22,729 nucleotides of DNA from Rosettibacter sp964572725 (lineage in GTDB: Bacteria > Bacteroidota > Ignavibacteria > Ignavibacteriales > Melioribacteraceae), in assembly GCA_964572725.1 (NCBI GenBank), contig CAZNFW010000042.1:1-22729 (forward strand), given 5' to 3'. Both the position numbers and the translations under genes were made by a program. The notes beneath the pieces were generated by a model that saw only the letters and a program-made list of their open reading frames with translations, searched no databases and was not told the origin of the DNA. Below, piece by piece: positions 1-6,756 of this stretch; the first letter of the stretch is position 1, and each line of letters begins with the position of its first letter.

Positions 1-34
1 AAGAACGAAAAGATTTCCTGGAGGATTTTGTGGA

Positions 35-346
35 TTACTTTCCTGTACCAGTTGGGAATTGATAAATAATTGGCTTTTTAGGTCCGTTGCAAACTAATCT
101 AATAGTTACTCCCTTAGCAACGTTAAATACTTCTGTATTGAGGTAGATACCACCGCTTTCAAGTTCATATACTCGGTCTGGTAATACCCCATGATTAGCT
201 GCAGTATCAGCTTTAATTTGAGCTATAAAGTATGATTCGGGAGTACCATCATAAGGTCTAAGCTTAAGTACATTCTGACCAAAGACATATGATGTAATAA
301 ATAAGAGAAATAAACAAGAAAGAATTAAGTTGTTTTTCTTTTTCAT
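35..346 (-). CDS. Secreted protein of unknown function, N-terminal part, apparently frameshifted
   Basis: I do not recognise the family. The 103 residues begin with a clear signal peptide (about residues 1-23, ending in a VFGQ-like cleavage site). The mature part is rich in beta-strand and turn patterns typical of an extracellular or periplasmic protein. The ATG is preceded by GGAGG at a short spacing, which supports the start. The frame closes at a TAA at 35-37. Removing one base of the TTT run at 39-41 instead lets the minus-strand frame continue open to the window edge, as GTG followed by SNPQNPPGNLFVL. That reads like a natural continuation, so the true gene is probably longer and runs off the left edge. 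It lies 66 nt downstream of the TonB-dependent receptor on the same strand and may be co-transcribed with it. The break could be a sequencing or assembly error, or a real mutation. Confidence 0.6.
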   Translation of the reverse strand: MKKKNNLILSCLFLLFITSYVFGQNVLKLRPYDGTPESYFIAQIKADTAANHGVLPDRVYELESGGIYLNTEVFNVAKGVTIRLVCNGPKKPIIYQFPTGTGK

Positions 347-412
347 GGTGCCTCCATGTTTTTGTTGGTGGATAATATATTTTTTTTATAATCCGTAAAT
401 GATTTTAGTTAA

Positions 413-3400
413 TTACAAATCTATTTTTATACCTAAATCAGCTGTTAAGCCGTAACGTTCACTTGTATTTAGAATTTTATAACCATTTACACGATTATAA
501 ATCAAATTTTCTTCTTTAATATTTGTCAAATTATTAATATTTATAAGCACTGCTATGTTTTTATTGTATTGATACTTAAGAGCAAAATCCAATCTGGTAA
601 ATGGATTTATAATGACATCTCCTCTTCCGCTTGGAGAAAATGAAAGATTATATTCTGATTGATGGAACAATGAGATTCGAGCAGAAACTGGACCAATATC
701 ATAACCCAAAGCTATGTTTCCAAAAAATTCAGGCTGATTTTCCAATTGTTGTTTAATTTCAACTGCACGTTCTGAATATTGTGGGACTTTTATTTTAACG
801 CCTGGCAAAATTTCTTTTTCAACAAAAGTTGTATCGGTTCTTGAACCAATAAGCCATGTTTCAGAACGAACAAGTGATGCATTATAGCTTAAAACAAAGT
901 TACGTAAAAATCCTGGCAGGAATGTAAAATTAATTTGGTGTTCAAATTCAAAGCCCCAGACTTTTGTTGGTTTTGGCGAGTTGTAAGGAACAGTTAATGC
1001 ATAAGTACCAGTGTGTAAAGTTTTCCAGCTTAAACCAAGATAATGAAATAAAGTATCACCAGTAGTATTTATTCTATTGAGCATATGGTACATGTCTTTA
1101 ATTTCTTTATAAAATGCAGAAATTGATATTAAGCCAATTTCATTTCCAAAGAATGATGTATTAATTTCATAGTTCCATGCCTGGGCAGTTTTTAAGATTG
1201 GATTGCCAACAATCAATTGTTTATCAATACCAACCTGTGCTGGTCGCCATGCAAAATATTTACTCAATCTCATATTGAAATCTGGTCTTGCCAAAGCTTT
1301 ATATGCTGCAATTCGGATGCTCATAAAGTTTGTTGGTTTAATATTAAGATGAAAATTGGGCAAATAAATTGTTTGAGTAAAATTTGAAGATGTATCTCTT
1401 GTTACACCAAGAGGAATAGGGAACCCGCCAATTTGATTTGGAGAATATTTTGATTTGTAATCATTATCTTCTCTTTCTATTCTCAATCCAGCAATGAAAG
1501 TTATGTTCTGTCCAATCTTAAGTGTATTCATTATATAACCTGCAGAAACACTTTCTGATATATCATAATAATTAGCCTGATTAGAAGGGTCTAAATTATA
1601 TTCTCTTTTAACGCCATTTTTATCTACTCCATTTTTATTCAATTCATACCATTGACGCATTTTGTCTCTGTTAATTAAAGGATACAATTTATAAGAATCG
1701 AATAAATCTCTTGATTCCGGGGTATCATCTAGGAATTCAATAAAAGCCAGAGTATTATTAAGAGGATTTTGCAAATATCTTTGATAGAAAGCGTCGAATA
1801 AAGTTCCACTTAAATTTTTTTGTTGAATATTGCCATCGGGAGTTAATTCATAAGGCTGCCAGTAACCTAAATAATATGGTGCATATTGTGATGTTGTAAC
1901 ATTTGACCTGCTTTTGATTTTATATTTAGCCCCAAATTTTAATTCGCCTGAAATCAAATTTCCTATCAAATAATTTCTTGAAGCATTAAGAAAAGCAGTT
2001 CTTTCTTTTTCGAAATTTCGTTGCGTATAGTAATAAGCTTCATATAAAGTGGCTGTTCTAAAATTATTATAAGCATAAGGAATTAATTTTTCAGGATTGG
2101 ATTTCAAACTTGGGGTATTTGCCATACCAGAAACACCGGCATTAGAAGGTTCGTGAAAATCTATACTATAATCAAATGGGTAGACTGCTTCAGATTGTGC
2201 ATAAGATAATCCCCAGTTTAATTTCAAGCCAAGTAAATTATTTTCACCTGCAATAGAACTATTAAATGTTTTAATTTCCTGTTCTCTATCTCTGAAAGAA
2301 TATGTAACAGTTCCACCAACGCCGCCACCTGATGGATAATCTCTTGAATGAATAATATAATCTCGCTTGGTACTATTATAAACATTATTAATTTTTATAT
2401 TGCCTTCATCTGGTGTATTAATATCAAGCATAACTCCGCCACCATTACGAGTTCTTATCTCATCTGTAAATTCAAGAGTGAAATTATTAATTGCATAATC
2501 AGTTTGGTTGTTTATAGTTTGGTCATAATCAAGATCAAATTTTTCATTGCTTCTAATTTTACTTTCTGCATTTGCATTAATTCTTACTCCAAGTAAATCA
2601 TTAAAAAATCTTTCTCCATATTTAAAAGAAAAATCATATTGCTTGAAGGAATTCATTACATTATTATAACCACCTTTTAATACTGCATTAACTTCTCTAA
2701 GAGATGGAGCTTTTTTTGTAACTAAATTTATACTTCCTGCAATAGCATCAGCATCCTTATCTGAGGTAAGTGCTTTATAAAGTTCAATTCCTGCAAGTGA
2801 GCTTTGAGAAATTGTACTCAAATCTAAACCACGGCTTTCAGCGTCAGTGGATGCTATTCTAATACCATCAATAGTTACGGATGTGTATTTGTCACTTAAT
2901 CCTCTTAATATTATTTTATTAGCCTCACCGCCTGAACGAAGGATGGATACACCCGGAAGTCTACCAATAGATTCTGCCGCATTGGCATCAGGCAATTCTT
3001 TAATCTTCTCCTCAGATACAACATTAATAATTGTATTCGAAGCTAACTGCTGGTTAATAGCTGCAGCTTGACCTATTGCCTGCGCAGTGATAACAACTTC
3101 TGTTCCTTCAATTACATCAGGTACTAATTTAAAGTTAAATACAACAGTTTTATTTTTTTGAATAACAACATCATAAACTTTAGGCTTATAACCTACATAA
3201 GAAACTTTTACTTTGTATGTCCCTTCCGGAATTCTGTTAATAACATATTGACCTTCTATATCTGTTGCACTGCCTAATGAAGTTCCAAGTAAAAATACAT
3301 TTGCACCAATTAAACTTTCATTTGAAAGTGAATCTGTAACACTCCCCTTTAAATTACCCTGAGCATTGATTATCCCAAAAGTTAATAAAAGCAATAGTAA

Positions 3401-3427
3401 AGCACTTTTAATAAAACCTGGCTTCAT
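413..3427 (-). CDS. TonB-dependent outer-membrane receptor
   Basis: This is an outer-membrane beta-barrel for TonB-driven uptake of a bound substrate. Residues 1-22 form a signal peptide (hydrophobic LLLLLL core, ending INAQ). Residues about 25-105 form a CarboxypepD_reg-like beta-sandwich (GSVTDSLSNESLIGANV, then TDIEGQYVI and SYVGY). Residues about 130-245 form the plug: the segment LPDANAAESIGRLPGVSI is the hallmark of the Xanthomonas/Caulobacter-type receptor group, followed by RGLSDKYTSVTIDG and GSINLVTKKAP. The rest, to residue 1004, is a barrel rich in alternating aromatic residues that ends ADLGIKIDL. The length is normal for the family and no break is visible. The ATG is preceded by GGGAG at about 7 nt. 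The substrate cannot be read from the sequence, and no TonB, ExbB or degradative enzyme is adjacent to suggest it. Confidence 0.93.
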   Translation of the reverse strand: MKPGFIKSALLLLLLTFGIINAQGNLKGSVTDSLSNESLIGANVFLLGTSLGSATDIEGQYVINRIPEGTYKVKVSYVGYKPKVYDVVIQKNKTVVFNFKLVPDVIEGTEVVITAQAIGQAAAINQQLASNTIINVVSEEKIKELPDANAAESIGRLPGVSILRSGGEANKIILRGLSDKYTSVTIDGIRIASTDAESRGLDLSTISQSSLAGIELYKALTSDKDADAIAGSINLVTKKAPSLREVNAVLKGGYNNVMNSFKQYDFSFKYGERFFNDLLGVRINANAESKIRSNEKFDLDYDQTINNQTDYAINNFTLEFTDEIRTRNGGGVMLDINTPDEGNIKINNVYNSTKRDYIIHSRDYPSGGGVGGTVTYSFRDREQEIKTFNSSIAGENNLLGLKLNWGLSYAQSEAVYPFDYSIDFHEPSNAGVSGMANTPSLKSNPEKLIPYAYNNFRTATLYEAYYYTQRNFEKERTAFLNASRNYLIGNLISGELKFGAKYKIKSRSNVTTSQYAPYYLGYWQPYELTPDGNIQQKNLSGTLFDAFYQRYLQNPLNNTLAFIEFLDDTPESRDLFDSYKLYPLINRDKMRQWYELNKNGVDKNGVKREYNLDPSNQANYYDISESVSAGYIMNTLKIGQNITFIAGLRIEREDNDYKSKYSPNQIGGFPIPLGVTRDTSSNFTQTIYLPNFHLNIKPTNFMSIRIAAYKALARPDFNMRLSKYFAWRPAQVGIDKQLIVGNPILKTAQAWNYEINTSFFGNEIGLISISAFYKEIKDMYHMLNRINTTGDTLFHYLGLSWKTLHTGTYALTVPYNSPKPTKVWGFEFEHQINFTFLPGFLRNFVLSYNASLVRSETWLIGSRTDTTFVEKEILPGVKIKVPQYSERAVEIKQQLENQPEFFGNIALGYDIGPVSARISLFHQSEYNLSFSPSGRGDVIINPFTRLDFALKYQYNKNIAVLININNLTNIKEENLIYNRVNGYKILNTSERYGLTADLGIKIDL

Positions 3428-3829
3428 ATTTTGTCTCCCTTTTGTAAACTTTTTTCGTATTGATAGTAAGTACTATAGAAGATATGATAAAATTAGAACA
3501 ATAAAGTCATTGTTTACTTAATTGATAACTTAACTTGCTAAATTTTATTTTGATTGTCAAGTAATTATTTTGAATTATTTTATTAAAAATGTGATATTAT
3601 ATCTATTAATTAAATATCATTCTTTCATTTATCCCACAATTATTCTCGATTAAAATAGTAACAATTTCTTTCACAAAAGGAGTGATTTTGAATATCATTA
3701 TTATTTTAAGTTAGGTTAATAATTTTTGCAGATTTAATTAAAGATTTTAAACGGATTAATTAAATTTTATTAAAAATTGTTTTCCGTTTAATTAAATAGA
3801 ATTACGTTTATAAATAGAATTGAACATAT
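3428..3829. other. 402-bp AT-rich intergenic stretch between the TonB receptor and phoH
   Basis: No gene or recognisable RNA is visible. The stretch holds the 3' flank of phoH and the leader of the receptor. There is a 9-bp inverted repeat, TTAAACGGA at 3747-3755 with TCCGTTTAA at 3783-3791 (27-nt AT-rich loop). It lies about 40 bp past the phoH stop and could be a weak transcript-end structure, but it has no clear U-tract. On the minus strand a perfect TTGACA hexamer (3555-3560) and a TATAAT occur, but not at a spacing that makes a convincing promoter. The long leader leaves room for post-transcriptional control of the receptor, but no known riboswitch motif was recognised. Confidence 0.5.
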
Positions 3830-4834
3830 TTATTCTTTAGAACTATTAATTCCATTATAATGCTTTTCATAAGCATCAATAATATCTTTCACAAGTTTAT
3901 GACGCACTACATCTGACTTATCAAAATAAACAAAACTAACACCATCAATTCCTTTAAGAATTTCTTTGACCTGAACTAAACCACTTTGTGAATAGGAAGG
4001 TAAATCAATTTGAGTAATATCCCCAGTTATAATTGCTTTTGAATTTGGACCCAATCTGGTAAGAAACATTTTCATTTGCATGCCAGTTGCATTTTGTGCT
4101 TCATCGAGAATTACATAAGCGTTGTTAAGTGTTCTGCCTCTCATATAAGCAAGAGGAACTATTTCAATAATTCCTTTCTCTAAATAATTTCTTAATTGTT
4201 CAGCTGGAAGCATTTCCTCGAGTGCATCATAAAGGGGTCTTAAATATGGATCAATTTTCTCTTTGAAATCGCCTGGTAAAAAACCTAAACTTTCACCAGC
4301 TTCCACAGCTGGTCGTGCTAAAATTATTTTTTTAACAATACCCTTTTTTAATGCAGCTACAGCCAGTGCCACGGCAAGATAGGTTTTACCAGTGCCAGCA
4401 GGACCAATAGCAAAGCAAATATCATTTTCCTTTGCACTTTTAATATAATTGATTTGATTTGGGGTTTTGGCTTTTATAACATCTTTCTTGGAATACAAAA
4501 CAATGTTATCATATTCATTGTCATTAATAATTTCTTTACCCTGAAGAGTTAAGTCGATAATAGTTTCAACATCATTTGGCTGAAGTTTTCCTGTAGTATT
4601 CAATACAAAAATCATTTCTTTAAAAACTTTTTCGATTGCATTTACTTCTTCTTCCACACCCTGAATAATTACATAATCTCCGCGGACAATTATATTGCTT
4701 GAAAATCTATTTTCGAGAGGTTTGAGATTAGAATCTCTATACCCAAGCAAAGATATTAAATCACAATTTTCTAATTTTAATTGTTTCTCTATTTGCGTAG
4801 CAACCTCCTTAATTATAAAAAAAGCCCTCTTCAT
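3830..4834 (-). CDS. phoH: PhoH-family ATPase
   Basis: This is a cytoplasmic P-loop ATPase of the PhoH/PhoL family, which is usually linked to RNA metabolism. Its precise job is unclear across the family. Walker A is GPAGTGKT (residues 144-151) and Walker B is VILDEAQN (241-248). The family motifs ARPAVEAGESLGFLPGD and MRGRTLNNA are also present. Residues about 25-75 form the N-terminal nucleic-acid-binding-like region. Full family length is about 320 residues. The start is uncertain. The first ATG (4834) lies inside the stem of an intrinsic terminator and has no Shine-Dalgarno sequence. A strong AAGGAGG sits inside the frame at 4804-4810, and the only in-frame codons at usable spacing after it are ACG (4798) and ATA (4792). 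Starting at ATA would give (M)EKQLKLENCDLI, close to where homologues begin. The extra N-terminal residues may therefore not be translated. Confidence 0.93.
   Translation of the reverse strand: MKRAFFIIKEVATQIEKQLKLENCDLISLLGYRDSNLKPLENRFSSNIIVRGDYVIIQGVEEEVNAIEKVFKEMIFVLNTTGKLQPNDVETIIDLTLQGKEIINDNEYDNIVLYSKKDVIKAKTPNQINYIKSAKENDICFAIGPAGTGKTYLAVALAVAALKKGIVKKIILARPAVEAGESLGFLPGDFKEKIDPYLRPLYDALEEMLPAEQLRNYLEKGIIEIVPLAYMRGRTLNNAYVILDEAQNATGMQMKMFLTRLGPNSKAIITGDITQIDLPSYSQSGLVQVKEILKGIDGVSFVYFDKSDVVRHKLVKDIIDAYEKHYNGINSSKE
4804..4810 (-). promoter_or_regulatory. Strong internal Shine-Dalgarno AAGGAGG within the annotated phoH frame
   Basis: A perfect AAGGAGG on the minus strand lies at phoH codons 8-10 of the long frame, just after the terminator U-tract. 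The following in-frame codons are ACG after 5 nt and ATA after 11 nt; there is no ATG, GTG or TTG in frame nearby. This suggests that translation of phoH begins at a non-canonical codon, or that a base differs from the true sequence. Confidence 0.5.
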
Positions 4835-4855
4835 TATTCAAATGAAAAGGGCTTT
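4817..4855 (-). terminator. Intrinsic terminator after the LysM gene, overlapping the 5' end of phoH
   Basis: On the minus strand a 14-bp stem with one C-A mismatch (arms 4842-4855 and 4821-4834, 7-nt loop 4835-4841, GGGC/GCCC core) is followed by seven U residues (4817-4823). It lies about 40 nt past the LysM stop codon. The plus-strand side has no T-run, so it acts in one direction. Its 3' arm contains the first ATG of the long phoH frame, so it may end the upstream operon or act as an attenuator in the phoH leader. Confidence 0.82.
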
Positions 4856-4896
4856 ATATGAAAAATTAATTAACACTTCCTAATATGATTACCCAA

Positions 4897-5601
4897 TTAT
4901 TTAGTTGACTGAGTTTGTGTTGGTGGAGCTGGTTTATAATTTCTTCTAATCTTATCATATTTAGCTTTTTCTTCTTCTGTCAAATTAGGTATCTTAAATA
5001 CTTGTTTTGGATAAATCAAATCTGGATTTTTAATTTGGTCTCTGTTAGCTTTATAAATTATAGGCCATGCAAAAGGATTATCATAATGTTCCTTTTTCTT
5101 AGCAATATTCCAGAGGCAGTCACCTTTTACTACTGTGTAATTAATTTCTTTTGGTGGCTCAACCCATGCATCTAATTTTCTTTGTAACTGATTATGAACT
5201 TTATCAAAAAATTCTGGGAGTGCAGAAATTTTATTTTTCTTCATTGCATCTAATTCTGCCTGACGGTCAGCTTTTGGAGCTTCTTTATTATCAATTTTCT
5301 TGGTTAATGCATCAAGCTGGGTTCTGAAATTATCAATATCAGCCTTAGAAGAAGCACCTACCATTGCATATAATTCTTTCATGCAATCATCATAAGTCTG
5401 CAATTTTTCACTTGAAGCTTTTAAATCAGCAACTTCTTTTTTAAGAGCATTTAGTTCTGTTGTTAACGAAGCTTTTCTTTCTGTAAGACGATTAATTTCG
5501 TTCTGCCACTCCTCTTTTGTTAATTCTTGCTGTTGCGCAAAAACTTCAGCCGAGAGGAGTATTAAAGCTGTAATTGCCAATAAATATTTGTAAACTTTCA
5601 T
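4897..5601 (-). CDS. Periplasmic coiled-coil protein with C-terminal LysM domain
   Basis: This is a predicted exported peptidoglycan-binding protein. Residues 1-22 form a signal peptide (MKVYKYLLAITALILL, then AEVFAQ). Residues about 25-70 and 95-125 form charged heptad-like coiled-coil segments, with two cysteines near residues 73 and 162. Residues about 154-205 form a LysM domain (YTVVKGDCLWNIAKKKEHYD, then NPFAWPIIYKAN and NPDLIYPKQVFKIP). This is the longer LysM variant seen in proteins that follow phage-tail-like or envelope LysM patterns. A Pro/Thr/Gln-rich tail ends the protein. The ATG follows AGGAGG at a good spacing. The gene is 36 nt downstream of the small coiled-coil lipoprotein and is followed by a strong terminator, so the two probably form a bicistronic envelope operon. 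No catalytic domain is present, so a structural or anchoring role is more likely than hydrolysis. Confidence 0.85.
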   Translation of the reverse strand: MKVYKYLLAITALILLSAEVFAQQQELTKEEWQNEINRLTERKASLTTELNALKKEVADLKASSEKLQTYDDCMKELYAMVGASSKADIDNFRTQLDALTKKIDNKEAPKADRQAELDAMKKNKISALPEFFDKVHNQLQRKLDAWVEPPKEINYTVVKGDCLWNIAKKKEHYDNPFAWPIIYKANRDQIKNPDLIYPKQVFKIPNLTEEEKAKYDKIRRNYKPAPPTQTQSTK

Positions 5602-5637
5602 CTATTCCTCCTTTTTTAGATTATTAAACTTTTTGAA

Positions 5638-5913
5638 TTATAAACCAAGTTTTTCGAGATTCTTTTTGGTCTCTGCTTTTGCTTTTGCGCATTCATCAAG
5701 CTTAGCATTCTTTTCAGCAATTTCTCTTTCGAGTGCAGCTTTTTCACTCTTCAAAGAATTAACCTCTTTTTCTAATGCTTTTACTTCGGAACGAAGAGCT
5801 TCTAATTCAGCCATTTGTTCTTCTGATACTCCGCCGCATCCCGTTATGCTAAGCATGCCAACAAATATGGCTATTATAAGCCCGCTGCCGAGGATTCTTT
5901 TGATATTTGCCAT
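5638..5913 (-). CDS. Small coiled-coil lipoprotein
   Basis: This is a 91-residue predicted lipoprotein. An N-terminal hydrophobic signal (residues about 8-24) ends in the lipobox LSITGC, so the lipidated cysteine is residue 26. The rest is almost wholly a charged alpha-helical coiled coil (EEQMAELEALRSEVKALEKE, then NSLKSEKAALEREIAEKNAK), with a second cysteine near residue 75. The architecture recalls Lpp-type spacer lipoproteins, but no C-terminal Lys/Arg for peptidoglycan linkage is present and homology to Lpp cannot be claimed. The ATG is preceded by AAAGGAG. It is the first gene of the pair with the LysM protein, and both are coiled-coil envelope proteins. They could act together between outer membrane and peptidoglycan; this is inference from context. 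Confidence 0.82.
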   Translation of the reverse strand: MANIKRILGSGLIIAIFVGMLSITGCGGVSEEQMAELEALRSEVKALEKEVNSLKSEKAALEREIAEKNAKLDECAKAKAETKKNLEKLGL

Positions 5914-6013
5914 AAGCTTCTCCTTTTAATTTGTGAGTAATTGAATTTTTGGAATACGATTTTTAATTAACAAATTTATTAATGGATTCAAACAAACCTT
6001 TCAAATCTCATTT

Positions 6014-6043
6014 CAAATATAATTATTTTCTTTATAAAAGAAA
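6014..6043 (-). promoter_or_regulatory. Possible promoter/operator upstream of the lipoprotein-LysM operon
   Basis: On the minus strand, TATATTTG (6014-6021) fits the Bacteroidota -7 element TAnnTTTG. It lies about 100 nt before the lipoprotein start. Just upstream is a perfect inverted repeat, TTTCTTT with AAAGAAA around a 3-nt centre (6027-6043), placed where a regulator could bind between the -33 and -7 elements. No clear -33 TTTG is seen and the DNA is AT-rich, so a chance match is possible. Confidence 0.3.
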
Positions 6044-6074
6044 GTAAAAATCGATAAATATGCAAAATCAGTTA

Positions 6075-6755
6075 TTAAATCAGCCTTTTTTCAACTAAAC
6101 TTGTATAATTGTTCCCCGCAATTATGATGTGGTCGAAGACCTGAATTTCGAGCAGTTTACCTGCTTCTACTAATTTTTTTGTTAATGTAATATCCTCACG
6201 GCTTGGTTCAGGATTTCCACTCGGGTGATTATGTAACAAAATTATATTTGCAGAATTATTTTCAATTGCAACTTTAAACACTTCTCTTGCATGAACTACA
6301 CTCGAATTTAAATTCCCAATTGATATTAATTCATTTTTTATAATTTTATTAGCAGTATTTAAGCATATTACATAAAATTTTTCTTTAACTTCATCTCGTA
6401 ATAAAGGTATAAAAATTTCTGCAACATCGGAAGGCGATGTAATTTTTTTGTTAGAAAACCATTTCTTCTGAGCATCAGCTCTTCGGCTTATTTCGAATGC
6501 AGCAATTAGTGTGGCGGCTTTGTCTTTACCAATTCCATGGAAATTTTTAATTGCATCAATTGTTTGCATCGATAAGATATTTAGATTGCCATATTTATTT
6601 ATTAAATCTTGTGCAATCTGAATAACATTTTGCCCTTTTGTTCCTGTTCTAAGTAAAATAGCAATTAATTCTGCATCAGATAAACTCTGCGCCCCTCTTA
6701 AAATTAATTTTTCTCGAGGACGGTCGTCAACAGGTAATTCTTTTACCTTCGACAT
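6075..6755 (-). CDS. radC: RadC-family JAB/JAMM domain protein
   Basis: This RadC/YsxE-type protein has a helix-hairpin-helix region (residues about 60-95, GIGKDKA) and a C-terminal JAB1/MPN-like metalloprotein domain carrying the motif HNHPSGNPEPSREDI (residues 175-189), where the two histidines and the aspartate would bind zinc. The family is historically annotated as DNA repair, but the biochemical role is uncertain. The 226-residue length is normal and the JAMM signature is intact. I chose the ATG at 6755, which begins 1 nt after the guaA stop, because MSKVKELPVDDRPREKL matches where RadC proteins normally start. A TTG 15 nt upstream would overlap guaA. The tight spacing indicates translational coupling to guaA as the last gene of that run. 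Confidence 0.92.
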   Translation of the reverse strand: MSKVKELPVDDRPREKLILRGAQSLSDAELIAILLRTGTKGQNVIQIAQDLINKYGNLNILSMQTIDAIKNFHGIGKDKAATLIAAFEISRRADAQKKWFSNKKITSPSDVAEIFIPLLRDEVKEKFYVICLNTANKIIKNELISIGNLNSSVVHAREVFKVAIENNSANIILLHNHPSGNPEPSREDITLTKKLVEAGKLLEIQVFDHIIIAGNNYTSLVEKRLI

Positions 6756-6756
6756 T

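Noticed and set aside
2348..3071. Open plus-strand frames opposite the TonB-dependent receptor
   Set aside because: They lie wholly inside a well-supported minus-strand gene and have no domain, signal or ribosome-binding support. The same applies to the other antisense frames, such as those near 4915, 5633, 9392, 10086, 12367, 20399 and 20978.
3747..3791. 9-bp inverted repeat after phoH as a definite terminator
   Set aside because: The loop is 27 nt, the stem is AT-rich and there is no U-run after it, so it is only mentioned in the intergenic entry.
4921..4928. TGGTGGAG, matching the tmRNA 3' end, as a possible attachment-site repeat
   Set aside because: Only 8 bases match, it lies inside the LysM coding sequence, and there is no integrase or other mobile gene between it and ssrA.
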